DNA of 64,000 nt from Moraxella bovis (GTDB taxonomy: Bacteria > Pseudomonadota > Gammaproteobacteria > Pseudomonadales > Moraxellaceae), in contig NZ_MUXV01000022.1 in the NCBI RefSeq assembly GCF_002014975.1, positions 62,001 through 126,000 of the forward strand. Reading direction: 5' to 3'. Below the pieces are notes generated by a model. It saw nothing but the letters and a program-made list of their open reading frames with translations, had not been told where the DNA came from and made no database searches. Below are positions 24,273 to 34,180 of the stretch, piece by piece (positions within the stretch are counted from its first letter, which is position 1; each line of letters opens with the position of its first letter). Position numbers and translations under genes: made by a program.

Positions 24273-27230
24273 TCACATCAAAATCTGCCGTTTACCAGCA
24301 TTATCCATCGGACTGACCAATCCCGCCTCTTCCATCATATCCACGATACGAGCGGCACGGTTATAACCAATGCCCAGTTTACGCTGAATGCTGGATATGG
24401 AGACTTTACGACTTTCCATGACAAAGGTCACCGCCTGATGATAATATTCATCATCACCGCCCTTACCCAGCCCATCCCCTGACCCTTCGCCTTCAAAAGT
24501 GTAACTATTTGACAGGTCAATATAATCAGGACTACCACGCTCACGCCACGCATCGCAGACACGGTTAACCTCATCATCATCCACATACGCCCCATGCACA
24601 CGGCGTGGGGTGTTCTCGCCCGGCCCGATGAACATCATGTCACCGTTACCAAGCATACTCTCCGCCCCACCCTCTTCGATGATAGTACGACTGTCCACCT
24701 TTGAGTTCACTCGTAGGGCGACACGAGAGGGGATATTTGCCTTAATCAGACCTGTGACGACATTCACCGTTGGACGCTGAGTGGCAAGCACCAGATGAAT
24801 GCCAGCGGCACGAGCCTTTTGGGCAAGGCGGACAATCGGCTCTTCGGCAGTTTTACCTAACTGCATAATCATATCCGCAAATTCATCCGCCACGATAACG
24901 ATGAGTGGTAAAGGCTTGAGCTTGGGGGCGGTCTTGATGCTGACATTTTCGTCCGCTCGCCACAGTGGGTCAAATATCGGCTCGCCTGACGTCTCAGCTT
25001 GTAGCACTTTTTTGTTAAATTCTGAGATTTTACGCACACGCAGTAAGCTCATGAGCTGATAGCGTCGCTCCATCTCACTCACGCACCATGTCAGAGCAGC
25101 GGTCGCCTCAGTCATGTCCGTAATCACAGGCGTGAGCAGGTGTGGTATGTCGCCATAGTTGGCAAGTTCTAGCTGTTTAGGGTCAATCAGCACCAGTTTG
25201 AGCTCATCAGGGGTGTATTTAAAGAGCATGGAGAGCAAGATGGAGTTCACAAAAACTGACTTACCTGAGCCTGTCGTGCCCGCCACCAGCATATGCGGGG
25301 CTTTGGCAAGGTCAGCGATGACCACCTTGCCGCCGATGTCTTTACCGATGGCGACACCGATTTGCTTATCAGGATTTTTATAATTAGGCGTATCCAGCAG
25401 TTCGATGAGTCGCACCATCTCTCGCTTTTTGTTAGGCACTTCAATGCCGATATAAGGCTTGCCTGGTATGACTTCGACCACACGTAGGCTTGCCATAGAA
25501 AGCGACCGTGCCAAATCCTGTGCCGCTCCCGTCACTCGGCTTGCTTTAATCCCTGCCGCCAGCTCCACCTCAAAGCGAGTAACCACAGGCCCGACCATGG
25601 CACTAACCACACTTGCTTTGATGTTAAACTCTTTTAGCTTAATCTCTAACAGTTCAGATAACTTTTCTATCTCTCGCTCGGTGTAGCTCGGCTGTTTGTT
25701 GGCATCAGGCTTATCCAGGATAGACAGCTCAGGAATAGGCGATAGGCTCATGCGATGGGTGAGCGTGTCCATCGCTCGTGACCGCTGTGGGTTTGGTGCA
25801 TCCGCCCCTACATCTTTAAAATGTGCCTGCTTGGGTGTATCTTCTACGGGCAAGGGTTTTTTTGGGATAAAATTATCGGGATGTAAAGGTGGCTGGGTCA
25901 GCTCTTCGTCCAATATCCCTGTCATTCCATCTGTTGTCACATCGTTTTTAACATCAGCTTTACCTGATGAATTTATTCGCATGTTCTCATTTAATCTCTC
26001 TTGTGTATCAATCTGCAAATCCTGTTCTTGTATTTCTTGATTTAGTAAATCCTTTGACAGTTTCACCCACTCATCGTCAAAGACATTATCACGGCTGATG
26101 TTAGTGGTTTGATTGGTTCGGTTGTTTTGGTAGACAAAATCCACCTCATCATCAACATTTATCTCAATCCCCATCTTTGCATCAACAGTTTGATTATCAT
26201 TGATATTTACTTGCTCATCAATATCATTCGTACTGACAATTTTTACCTTAGTTTTGGGTGTCAACTCAACGATATCATCAGAATCATGATTTAGAATCTC
26301 AATCATCTCATCATCATGCATGAACTCTAACGGCTTGCTCTCACTCTCATGATGAATCCCATCTGCCTGCCGAGCATGCAACTGATTGGCGTCCAGTGTC
26401 AAATTATCTACTTTTAATACCACTTCATCAGCATGAATCTCCACACGACCCGCTTGTGACTCTCCGTCTTGTTTGCCCTGCTGAGTATTTGCCAGTATCT
26501 CATCACGCAACCCTGATGTCTGCAAAAACTCTGATAGGTCTTCACTATTGTGATGAACAGATGACACGATTGGTGCGTCATCCTTGACCACTTCAAACAG
26601 CTTAGTGTCTTCTTGATTTGGCTTGACCGATTCGGCAGGTTTGACTTTTTTATCGCCATCAAGCCAACCCATAAACCAGTCAAAAAATGCTGATGGACGC
26701 ACTTCAAATGCCAACACCGTGACAACACCCGTTATAATCAGCAAAAATATCGCTGTCGCCACATTGCCAAACTGCTGCACCAATGCCTGATATAATCCAG
26801 CCCCCATGACACCACCACTGATAAGTCCTGTGCCATGCTCGCCTGCTGTCCCCCATCCTGCCAACAGCCCACTAAGGCACACCAACAAAAAACCATACGC
26901 AAGCACCCGAAGCTGCCACATGACCTGCGACTGTCGCCACCATAAAAGTGCCACTTCATACATCATGACCAGCACCAGCCACCATGACCCATAACCAAAA
27001 AACACATGCAGAATGTCAGCAACCCAAGCCCCAAGGCGACCGCCAACATTGGTAATCTCCTGTCTGCCACCGACATGCGACCATGCAGGGTCTAAGGTGT
27101 TATAGGATAATAATGATAAAAACAAAAACCCAAGCACCGTCGTGCCAAACACGCTAAAAAATAGACGTTTGATGATGGGCATTTGACTGATGAACTCGGC
27201 GATTTTTTGATTTTGTAGTATTTTTTTCAT
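24273..27230 (-). CDS. ftsK: DNA translocase FtsK
   Basis: FtsK sits at the division septum, pumps DNA to clear the chromosome terminus and activates XerCD at dif. It has 985 residues. Four membrane helices occupy about residues 20-180. A low-complexity acidic linker runs to about residue 470. The motor follows, with Walker A AGTTGSGKSVFV, Walker B LIVIVADEFADM and ATQRPTVNVVTGLIK. The C-terminal gamma domain has SSIQRKLGIGYNRAARIVDMME (given in part), which reads KOPS sites. The linker is shorter than in E. coli FtsK (1329 residues). Confidence 0.97.
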   Translation of the reverse strand: MKKILQNQKIAEFISQMPIIKRLFFSVFGTTVLGFLFLSLLSYNTLDPAWSHVGGRQEITNVGGRLGAWVADILHVFFGYGSWWLVLVMMYEVALLWWRQSQVMWQLRVLAYGFLLVCLSGLLAGWGTAGEHGTGLISGGVMGAGLYQALVQQFGNVATAIFLLIITGVVTVLAFEVRPSAFFDWFMGWLDGDKKVKPAESVKPNQEDTKLFEVVKDDAPIVSSVHHNSEDLSEFLQTSGLRDEILANTQQGKQDGESQAGRVEIHADEVVLKVDNLTLDANQLHARQADGIHHESESKPLEFMHDDEMIEILNHDSDDIVELTPKTKVKIVSTNDIDEQVNINDNQTVDAKMGIEINVDDEVDFVYQNNRTNQTTNISRDNVFDDEWVKLSKDLLNQEIQEQDLQIDTQERLNENMRINSSGKADVKNDVTTDGMTGILDEELTQPPLHPDNFIPKKPLPVEDTPKQAHFKDVGADAPNPQRSRAMDTLTHRMSLSPIPELSILDKPDANKQPSYTEREIEKLSELLEIKLKEFNIKASVVSAMVGPVVTRFEVELAAGIKASRVTGAAQDLARSLSMASLRVVEVIPGKPYIGIEVPNKKREMVRLIELLDTPNYKNPDKQIGVAIGKDIGGKVVIADLAKAPHMLVAGTTGSGKSVFVNSILLSMLFKYTPDELKLVLIDPKQLELANYGDIPHLLTPVITDMTEATAALTWCVSEMERRYQLMSLLRVRKISEFNKKVLQAETSGEPIFDPLWRADENVSIKTAPKLKPLPLIVIVADEFADMIMQLGKTAEEPIVRLAQKARAAGIHLVLATQRPTVNVVTGLIKANIPSRVALRVNSKVDSRTIIEEGGAESMLGNGDMMFIGPGENTPRRVHGAYVDDDEVNRVCDAWRERGSPDYIDLSNSYTFEGEGSGDGLGKGGDDEYYHQAVTFVMESRKVSISSIQRKLGIGYNRAARIVDMMEEAGLVSPMDNAGKRQILM

Positions 27231-27490
27231 GAGTGAATTTTAGGGCTAGGATGGCTTAGACGTTAAGCGGTCTATTATATCGAATAATGGTAGAGTTTAT
27301 CAAAATTTTTTGATGGCTTGTAGCAACGTGAATTTTGAAAACCTAATGTAATTTGTAGAGAATTTTACACAACTGCCGTAAGATTGGCAAATTTAGCTAA
27401 AAGAAAAACTTACACCCACTCATTTTTCCCTTGTAATTTCCCCCATTTTGTTACAAAATAGGGGGTTAAATTTTAAATTAGAGAATAACG

Positions 27491-28573
27491 ATGAATGTAT
27501 TGATTATGGCGGCAGGTACAGGCGGACACGTTTTTCCTGCGTTGGCGGTGGCGGACGAGCTGACAACTCGTGGGGCGGTGGTGCATTGGCTTGGCACGCC
27601 AAACGGTATGGAAAATGAGCTTGTCGCCAAACACGGCTACACCATGCACCATATTGATATGCAAGGGCTTCGGGGTAAGGGATTGGCACGCATGATTAAG
27701 CTCCCCTTTATGCTGTTTAAAGCGGTTATGGCAAGCAAAAATATCATCAAAAACAACAACATAGAGGTGGTTATCGGCTTTGGTGGGTATGTTACCGTAC
27801 CGGGGGGATTGGCAAGCAAATTATCAGGCAAACCACTCATCATTCACGAGCAAAACGCCATTGCAGGCATGAGCAACAAGACCCTAGCCCCCCATTCGGC
27901 AAAAGTGCTACAAGCCTTTGACGGGGCATTTAGTGGCATGGGCGACAGACTTGTTACGGTGGGTAACCCTGTACGCACTGCGATTATCAACGCCACACCG
28001 CCAAGCGAGCGTTATGACGTAGCGGATATATCGCCCCTAAAAGTGTTGGTGGTGGGCGGTTCGCTTGGGGCAAAAGCCATCAATGAAGCGGTGGTAGAGC
28101 TGTTAAAGTTGTCCGACAAGCCCCTAACCGTGCGACACCAATGCGGTAAGGACAACCATAACGCCATGTTGGTCGCCTACTCACAAGCAGGGATTGACAC
28201 AAGCCGTCATGTGTTTGAAGTCATGCCGTTTATTGATGACATGGCACAGGCGTACGGTTGGGCGGACGTGATCATTTGTCGGGCAGGAGCTTTGACGGTA
28301 ACGGAGATTGCCAGTGTGGGCGTTGCTCCGATTTTTATTCCGCTACCGCACGCCGTGGACGACCACCAAACCGCCAATGCCAAGAGCCTAACCGAGCATG
28401 GGGCGGGGATTTTGTTGCCCCAATATGAGCTGTCGGGCGAAAAACTTGCACAGATTTTGGGCAGTCTTGACCGTCAGCAATGTCTAGATATGGCAAATAA
28501 CGCCCGATCCTTTGCCAAAACAGACACGACCACGCAAGTGGCGGATATTGTGGAGCGTGTGGTTAAGACATGA
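27491..28573 (+). CDS. murG: UDP-GlcNAc:lipid I N-acetylglucosaminyltransferase MurG
   Basis: MurG adds GlcNAc to lipid I, giving lipid II, at the inner face of the membrane. The 360 residues begin with the glycine-rich GTGGHVFPALAVADEL and carry VIGFGGYVTVPGGLA and IIHEQNAIAGMSN. The second domain has VVGGSLGAKAINEAV and ICRAGALTVTEIA, then PLPHAVDDHQTANA, which contacts UDP-GlcNAc. Its TGA overlaps the ATG of the downstream toxin gene, which is unusual because murC normally follows. Confidence 0.97.
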   Translation: MNVLIMAAGTGGHVFPALAVADELTTRGAVVHWLGTPNGMENELVAKHGYTMHHIDMQGLRGKGLARMIKLPFMLFKAVMASKNIIKNNNIEVVIGFGGYVTVPGGLASKLSGKPLIIHEQNAIAGMSNKTLAPHSAKVLQAFDGAFSGMGDRLVTVGNPVRTAIINATPPSERYDVADISPLKVLVVGGSLGAKAINEAVVELLKLSDKPLTVRHQCGKDNHNAMLVAYSQAGIDTSRHVFEVMPFIDDMAQAYGWADVIICRAGALTVTEIASVGVAPIFIPLPHAVDDHQTANAKSLTEHGAGILLPQYELSGEKLAQILGSLDRQQCLDMANNARSFAKTDTTTQVADIVERVVKT

Positions 28574-28899
28574 GTGATACCCCATTAACCCCTTATCAAG
28601 TTGTTAGTACGCCTGTATTTGACCGTTCGTTAAGCAAATTACGCAACAGACGTGTAAAAATGCAAATTACTGAACGCCTTTTTCGCATTGAAAATGAAGA
28701 ATTTTTTGGCGACATCAATTCGGTCGGTGGCGGTATTTGTAAATTAAGATTTCATGACGGGGCGGGCTATCGTGTTTGTTATGTTATTCGTGACAACGTG
28801 GTAGTTGTTTTGTTGTGTGGTGGCGACAAAGATAGCCAGCAAGATGACATCAAAAAAGCCAAATTGCTATCATCGGAGATTGATAATGAAAATGAGTGA
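28570..28899 (+). CDS. RelE/ParE-superfamily toxin (addiction-module killer type)
   Basis: This 109-residue protein has the plan of the 'addiction module killer protein' group: VFDRSLSKLRNRRVKMQI, FGDINSVGGGICKLRFHDG, GYRVCYVIRDNVVVVLLCGG and DKDSQQDDIKKAKLL. Such toxins are usually mRNA interferases acting on the ribosome. Its ATG overlaps the murG stop (ATGA), so translation is probably coupled to a cell-wall gene. The N-terminus has about 12 residues more than usual. The antitoxin gene overlaps its end by 14 bases. Confidence 0.82.
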   Translation: MSDTPLTPYQVVSTPVFDRSLSKLRNRRVKMQITERLFRIENEEFFGDINSVGGGICKLRFHDGAGYRVCYVIRDNVVVVLLCGGDKDSQQDDIKKAKLLSSEIDNENE

Positions 28900-29077
28900 A
28901 TTAAAAAAATTTGACCCAGTTGATTATATGCAAAGCCATGAAGATATCGAATTATTTCTTGAAATGGCAATGACAAATGGCGGTGGCGTAGAGCATATCA
29001 AACAAGCCTTTTTGGTGGCTGAAAAAGCCCGTGCCAAACTGGATAAAGAAAATAATGAGATAAGTTTGAATGTTTAA
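28886..29077 (+). CDS. Truncated antitoxin partner lacking the helix-turn-helix
   Basis: The 63 residues begin MKMSELKKFDPVDYMQSHEDI, matching the N-terminal half of the antidote proteins paired with this toxin group (KxxDPxxYL-like). Residues 14-48 fit the helical toxin-contacting segment. In relatives of about 95-100 residues an HTH domain with a GLSRExLY pattern follows; here it is replaced by KLDKENNEISLNV and a stop. I found no HTH in other frames downstream. The start at 28886 overlaps the toxin gene. Confidence 0.65.
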   Translation: MKMSELKKFDPVDYMQSHEDIELFLEMAMTNGGGVEHIKQAFLVAEKARAKLDKENNEISLNV

Positions 29078-29145
29078 TCGCCAGTGCCATTGCCAAAGTA
29101 ATAACCAATCAAAAAAGTGTTCAGTTTAGCTAATTGGGTATTAAA

Positions 29146-29670
29146 ATGTTTTATTATAAAATCAACGACACATTAAGCCTAACCTTGGTGCATTCATCAT
29201 TTGCCAGTCAAATGATTGACATTGTTAATACCCAAAAAGATTATTTGGGCAAATGGCTACCGTGGGCGAATAATTTTAGTGAAAATAGCTATCGTGAATT
29301 TGTCAAATTTGCTTTACACCAATATGCCGATGACAAAGCCATTCATACCCATATTATTTATGATGATAAAATCATTGGAGCGGTGAGTTTAAATAACATT
29401 TATCATCATCTAAAAAAGGCAGAGATTGGCTATTGGCTACACCAAGAATATCAAGGGCGTGGTATCATGACCCTTGCTGTGCGTGCGATTATGGACATTG
29501 CCAAACATACCTATGGCATGGATGTGGTGGACATTAAGGCAGGCGAACATAATGCCCCAAGCCGACAAGTCGCCGAGCGATTGGGATTTGAGTTTTGTGG
29601 TATTATTGCCAATAATGAAAACGTCAATGGCGATATTATTAACCATGCGGTTTATATGTATCGGTTTTGA
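29146..29670 (+). CDS. GNAT-family N-acetyltransferase, RimL-like
   Basis: This 174-residue acetyltransferase probably acts on a protein N-terminus or a small amine. The acetyl-CoA loop appears as HQEYQGRGIMTLAVRAIMD near residue 104, with the RimL-type features YLGKWLPWA at residues 32-40 and NAPSRQVAERLGFEFCGI further on. I start at the ATG 29146 (MFYYKINDT) rather than an upstream TTG. It lies between the toxin-antitoxin pair and murC, so it is another accessory gene in the cell-wall cluster. The substrate is unknown. Confidence 0.82.
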   Translation: MFYYKINDTLSLTLVHSSFASQMIDIVNTQKDYLGKWLPWANNFSENSYREFVKFALHQYADDKAIHTHIIYDDKIIGAVSLNNIYHHLKKAEIGYWLHQEYQGRGIMTLAVRAIMDIAKHTYGMDVVDIKAGEHNAPSRQVAERLGFEFCGIIANNENVNGDIINHAVYMYRF

Positions 29671-29842
29671 TTTGAAAATAATGGGGTAAAATATTTTTCT
29701 TGATTTACTAAATGAAATTTTATTTATATATTAACAGTTAAATTTTAAATGAATTGGATATTTTAAATTAGAAGTTATCCAAATAAAAAATCATGGTAAT
29801 TATTTGCCAGCCCTATTTAACACCTAAAATAGAGAAAAAGTT

Positions 29843-31294
29843 ATGCCAAATTCAACCAACGTTAAAACCCTGCCCAAACAACTCATTGAAATCCCAGAGA
29901 TGAGACGGATTAACACCGTGCATTTTGTCGGTATCGGTGGGGCAGGTATGTGCGGAATTGCCGAAGTGCTTGCCAATCAAGGCTATACGGTTACAGGCTC
30001 GGACATCAAAGAAAGCGTGGTTACCAAGCGTTTAGAGAGTCTAGGCATTACGGTGTTTATCGGGCATGATTCGTCCAATATCAAAAACGCTGATGTGCTG
30101 GTGGTGTCGTCCGCCATTGACAAAACCAATCCCGAGATTCAGACCGCCTTGCAAGCCCGACTGCCTGTGGTTCGCCGTGCCGATATGCTAGGCGAGCTTA
30201 TGCGATACCGCCACAGCATTGCGGTGGCAGGGGCTCACGGCAAGACCACAACCACAAGCCTGCTTACGATGATGCTCACCGAAGCGGGACTTGACCCAAC
30301 TTATGTGATTGGCGGTAAATTGAACGCCTCTGGCAAAAATGCGTCTTTGGGCAGTAGCCGTTACCTTGTGGCGGAAGCGGACGAGTCCGATGCGTCTTTT
30401 TTGAGTTTGCGTCCCATGGCGAGCATTGTTACCAACATTGACGAAGACCACATGGACACTTATGGCGGTAGTTTTGATAAGCTAAAACAAGCCTACATTC
30501 AGTTTTTGCACAATATGCCGTTTTATGGGTTGGCGGTGGTGTGTGGCGATGATGATGAGCTATATGGCATGATTGATGACATTGCTCGCCCTGTGCTGAC
30601 TTTTGGCTTTAAAGAGCATAATGACGTGCAAGCGGTGGACGTGGTGGTGGACGGCACTCGCACGCATTTTACCGTATTGCGTAAAGACCGTGAACCGCTT
30701 CGCTTGACCTTAAATATCCCCGGTGAGCATAACGTGCTAAATGCCTTGGGGGCGATTACGCTGGCGACCGATGAAGGCGTGGACGATGAGGCGATTGTGC
30801 GTGCGGTGGGTAAATTTGCAGGCGTGGGCAGACGCTTTGAACAGCAAGCGGACGTAAATCATGACGGGGGTAATATCCTGCTCGTTGATGATTACGGTCA
30901 TCACCCTGCCGAAGTGCAAGCGACCATTCGTGCTGCCCGCCAAAGCTACCCCGACCGCCGTTTGGTGATGATGTTTCAGCCACACCGTTACAGCCGTACA
31001 CGGGACTGTTTTAGTGAGTTTGTCAATGTCTTATCGCAGGTGGATAAGCTTGTTTTGCTGGATGTGTACAGTGCTGGCGAAGAGCCGATTAAGGGGGCGA
31101 GTAGCAACGATTTGGCTCGTTCACTGCGTGAGCGTGGGCAGGTTGAGCCGATTGTGCTAAGTGTCAATGACAAAGAACAAATCGCCCAAGTATTAAAAGC
31201 GGGCTTACAGCCCAATGACCTACTTATCACGCAAGGGGCGGGCAATGTGGGGCAGATTTGTTTGGAGCTTCGGGATAATAATTTGTATTTATAG
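29843..31294 (+). CDS. murC: UDP-N-acetylmuramate-L-alanine ligase MurC
   Basis: MurC adds L-alanine to UDP-MurNAc, using ATP, in the cytoplasm. The 483 residues carry the N-terminal UDP-binding [18 protein letters not shown] near residue 29, the P-loop [30 protein letters not shown], and the Mur-ligase motifs [13 protein letters not shown] and [14 protein letters not shown]. The C-terminal domain has [13 protein letters not shown]. An AGAGAAAAAG lies before the ATG. In Moraxellaceae murC normally follows murG; here about 1.3 kb of accessory genes intervene. Confidence 0.97.
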   Translation: MPNSTNVKTLPKQLIEIPEMRRINTVHFVGIGGAGMCGIAEVLANQGYTVTGSDIKESVVTKRLESLGITVFIGHDSSNIKNADVLVVSSAIDKTNPEIQTALQARLPVVRRADMLGELMRYRHSIAVAGAHGKTTTTSLLTMMLTEAGLDPTYVIGGKLNASGKNASLGSSRYLVAEADESDASFLSLRPMASIVTNIDEDHMDTYGGSFDKLKQAYIQFLHNMPFYGLAVVCGDDDELYGMIDDIARPVLTFGFKEHNDVQAVDVVVDGTRTHFTVLRKDREPLRLTLNIPGEHNVLNALGAITLATDEGVDDEAIVRAVGKFAGVGRRFEQQADVNHDGGNILLVDDYGHHPAEVQATIRAARQSYPDRRLVMMFQPHRYSRTRDCFSEFVNVLSQVDKLVLLDVYSAGEEPIKGASSNDLARSLRERGQVEPIVLSVNDKEQIAQVLKAGLQPNDLLITQGAGNVGQICLELRDNNLYL

Positions 31295-31303
31295 GGGGCG
31301 AAT

Positions 31304-31564
31304 ATGCAAACACAGCCTATTACCAGTATCAATCAAGCGGTCAATTATATTCAATCATTGCCGATCAATCGCCAACAAAAAATGATTGATTGGATAAACG
31401 TATTTCAATCAGAAATTGAAAAAGATGAAATGAATGCCAGTCAAAAATTTTTTGAATCATGGTAAAATTGGCATGATAAAAGTGAGGTATTTTTGGATAA
31501 TGATAATTCTTGGGCGGATACCAAGGATAGAAATGATATTGGGCGAGAAGTGAGTTTTGAATGA
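31304..31564 (+). pseudogene. Broken antitoxin gene (in-frame stop) of a PIN-domain module
   Basis: From the ATG at 31304 the frame gives 53 residues (MQTQPITSINQAVNYIQSLP...) up to a TAA at 31463. The same frame then continues without break as NWHDKSEVFLDNDNSW and ends DRNDIGREVSFE at TGA 31562, overlapping the toxin ATG as ATGA. That makes one 86-codon gene with a nonsense codon. It is too short to be confidently assigned to a VapB subfamily, but its position before a PIN toxin supports an antitoxin role. Confidence 0.6.
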
Positions 31565-31985
31565 AACAGTTAATTTTGCCTGATAATAATATCTTTTCAG
31601 AATTGACCAAAAAACAACCTGACAAACATTTGAGCGATGTGCCAAAGATAGAAATAAACAGTTAATTTTGGCAATTACGGTTTGGCATGAATTGTTATAT
31701 GATCTACATAATATTAAAGCCGAAGAAATTAAAAAGAAGGAGCGAATTTCTGCCTTTCTTTTTAATAATGTTTTGTCTTTACCAATGTACCACTGCACCC
31801 AAGAATGTGCCGACATTCACGCCAAAATCCGTGCCGAATGCCGAGCAAAAGGCAAAACTTTATCTTTTGCCGACAGTCAAATTGCGTCCATTGCCTTAGC
31901 CAATCATGCCATTTTGGTAACTCGCAATGTGGATGATTTTAAATATATTGACGGTTTGATGATTGAAAATTGGTTTGATAATTAA
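31561..31985 (+). pseudogene. VapC-like PIN-domain toxin gene with a frameshift
   Basis: The first frame starts at 31561 and reads MKQLILPDNNIFSELTKKQP then KHLSDV; it stops at 31666 after a shift. The second frame picks up at 31641 with AKDRNKQLILAITVWHELL and runs to 31985. Joined, they give about 141 residues with PIN acidic positions: Asp in LPDNN, Glu in WHELL, Asp in LSFADSQIAS and in TRNVDDF. One missing base near 31640 explains the break. As it stands no full toxin can be made without frameshifting. Confidence 0.75.
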
Positions 31986-32031
31986 CCAACAATTAACCTT
32001 GTGCAATTTGCACTTATATAGAGAATAAAAT

Positions 32032-32940
32032 ATGAACGATGTAACAAAATTTGGCAAAGTCGCTGTGGTTTGCGGTGGGTTTAGTGCCGAGCGTGAAGTG
32101 TCTTTAAATAGTGGCAGGGCGGTGCTAAATGCCCTGCTTTTAAAAGGTGTGGACGCTCATCATTTTGACCCACAAGAGACCGACATTTCAAACTTGCGTG
32201 AGTATGACCGTGTGTTTAATGTCTTGCATGGCACTTTTGGCGAAGATGGTAGTTTGCAAAGCGTGCTTGACGGCTTTAAGATTCCTTATACAGGTTGTGG
32301 CGTGCTAGCATCCGCCATTGCCATGGATAAGTTTCGTTGCCGTTTGGTGTGGCAGTCGCTAGGCTTGCCGAATGTGCCTTATGTGGTGTTGCACGATGAC
32401 AGCGATTTTGATGCGGTGGAGGCAGACTTTGGCTTACCGTTATTTGTCAAACCCGCCAGTGAGGGTTCTAGTGTGGGTGTGATGATGATAGAAGAGACAG
32501 GCGGTTTGGCAAAGGCGTATCCTAAGCTAAAACAGTATCATGGCGAGATTTTGGCAGAAAAAGCGATTACAGGGGGCGAGTACGCCTGTTCGTTACTTGG
32601 CGATGATGTCTTGCCGAGTATTCGCATTATCCCTAAGGGCAAGTTTTATGACTATGAAGCCAAATACCTGCGTGATGACACGGTGTATCAATGCCCGTCT
32701 GACTTAACTGCCGAACAAGAGCGTGAAATGGGCGAGCTTGCCAAACGTGCTTTTTCTGCCATGGGTGGGCGTGGCTGGTCTCGTGTGGACTTTTTAAAAT
32801 CTGATGACGGCAAGCTGTATGTCCTAGAAATCAATACCGTGCCGGGTATGACCGACCATAGCCTTGTGCCAATGGCAGCCAAAGAAGCAGGGATTGAATT
32901 TGCGGATTTGTGTGTGAAGATTTTAGAACAGACGTTATAA
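32032..32940 (+). CDS. ddl: D-alanine-D-alanine ligase
   Basis: Ddl joins two D-alanines for the peptidoglycan stem peptide. This is an ATP-grasp enzyme of 302 residues, the DdlB length. Visible are VVCGGFSAEREVSLNSG near residue 10, YTGCGVLASAIAMDK, the ATP-binding PLFVKPASEGSSVGV, and the C-terminal VLEINTVPGMTDHSLVP. It lies between the broken PIN toxin gene and ftsQ. The natural order murC-ddl-ftsQ is kept apart from the insertion. Confidence 0.97.
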   Translation: MNDVTKFGKVAVVCGGFSAEREVSLNSGRAVLNALLLKGVDAHHFDPQETDISNLREYDRVFNVLHGTFGEDGSLQSVLDGFKIPYTGCGVLASAIAMDKFRCRLVWQSLGLPNVPYVVLHDDSDFDAVEADFGLPLFVKPASEGSSVGVMMIEETGGLAKAYPKLKQYHGEILAEKAITGGEYACSLLGDDVLPSIRIIPKGKFYDYEAKYLRDDTVYQCPSDLTAEQEREMGELAKRAFSAMGGRGWSRVDFLKSDDGKLYVLEINTVPGMTDHSLVPMAAKEAGIEFADLCVKILEQTL

Positions 32941-33015
32941 ATAATGATGTGTTTGCCATAAAGCCTAATATTGGTTGGATTGCTGGGTAAATTATAATTT
33001 GCTTATTGATATATT

Positions 33016-33048
33016 AAACTAGGGCGAGTCTGATTTGCCCTAGTTTTT
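33016..33048 (+). terminator. Terminator after ddl
   Basis: AAACTAGGGC (33016-33025) pairs with GCCCTAGTTT (33037-33046) around an 11-base loop and runs into T residues. The remaining bases to ftsQ are AT-rich with no gene that I can see. This separates ddl from ftsQ transcription. Confidence 0.7.
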
Positions 33049-33328
33049 AAACTTATCATATATTTTAAGTGATAACAATGATTGTTTTATATTTTGAATG
33101 TTGGGATTGGTACGAATTAACCCCAACAATTTTATTGGTAAAATGTAACGCCATGTAAAAACAGTCATTTAGTGATGATTTTTACTTTAAATTAAAATAA
33201 GAATAGGGTAAAATATATAAATTTTAGCCTTGTTTAATAAAATATGTACGCAAGCGTTCATTTTTAAGCTTGTTTTAGCGATACATTTGTGATATTTGGC
33301 TATCCAATTGGGTGCAACCGTGGCAGAG

Positions 33329-34075
33329 ATGACAGCAGACCATATCAACCATGAGCATGAGGGGCATGATGACAAGCATTTGTCAAAATCATGGCAATCG
33401 GCTTTGGTGACGCTTGGGCTGATGTTTGCCATTGGCTTTTTTGCCATGCAAACCATCGGCAAAAGCCCTGCCAAACCCATCCATGTGGAAGCGTCAAATT
33501 TGACCACACCAGAGAACCAGTCATTGATGCAGGCAATTGCCCCTTTTGGAGAAACACCTTTTTTTGGGGGTAATTTGCACCAAATCCATGACAGTGTGAC
33601 AAGCTTGTCGTGGGTGGAGCATGCGACCGTACGCCGTGATTGGTATCAGGGCATTACGGTTGAGGCGGTGCCACGCAAGCCTATTGCCAATTTCGGCAGT
33701 CAAGAGATGATTGATGCTAACGGTGTGGTGTTTAGACCTGCCGATAAAGGCGATGTCATGAATCCTGATTTGGTCACATTGCATGGCTCGGCGACACAGG
33801 CAGATGCCATCATGCGTCAAATGCAGTATGTCAATCAGCAGTTTGCTCCACTTGGGCTGACGGTGGATGATTTGATATTGACACCGCGCAACACGTGGGT
33901 TGTACGTTTTCATAACGGGCTTAGGGTGGTTGTTGATGATGAGAATACCACACAAAAACTTCATCAGTTGGCACAGATTTTAAATGAGCGATTTGCTGAG
34001 CGTATCAATGACATGCAGTCGGTTGATTTGCGTTATAAAAACGGTTTTTCTATTGCGTGGCGAAATAAGAAATAA
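33329..34075 (+). CDS. ftsQ: Cell division protein FtsQ
   Basis: FtsQ is a bitopic membrane protein that links early and late divisome parts through FtsB-FtsL. It has 248 residues from the ATG at 33329 (MTADHINHEHEGHD); a GTG at 33320 is an alternative start. The cytoplasmic tail is His/Glu/Asp-rich, one membrane helix spans about residues 24-42, then the POTRA region reads VEASNLTTPENQSLM with SLSWVEHATVRRDWYQGI, and a beta domain ends YKNGFSIAWRNKK. Overall similarity to model FtsQ is modest, but position supports the call. Confidence 0.85.
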   Translation: MTADHINHEHEGHDDKHLSKSWQSALVTLGLMFAIGFFAMQTIGKSPAKPIHVEASNLTTPENQSLMQAIAPFGETPFFGGNLHQIHDSVTSLSWVEHATVRRDWYQGITVEAVPRKPIANFGSQEMIDANGVVFRPADKGDVMNPDLVTLHGSATQADAIMRQMQYVNQQFAPLGLTVDDLILTPRNTWVVRFHNGLRVVVDDENTTQKLHQLAQILNERFAERINDMQSVDLRYKNGFSIAWRNKK

Positions 34076-34180
34076 AGGCTATTTTAAAATTTGATTTATT
34101 TTATTTTTGATAGATTTTTAAAACAAGTGTTTTGACAATCTTGTTTTTGGGCAGGAGATTTCCCCTAATTTTGGTCAATT

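Noticed and set aside
33020..33043. CTAGGGCGAGTC...GCCCTAG resembling a tiny element
   Set aside because: It is better explained as the ddl terminator stem; family inner blocks are missing.
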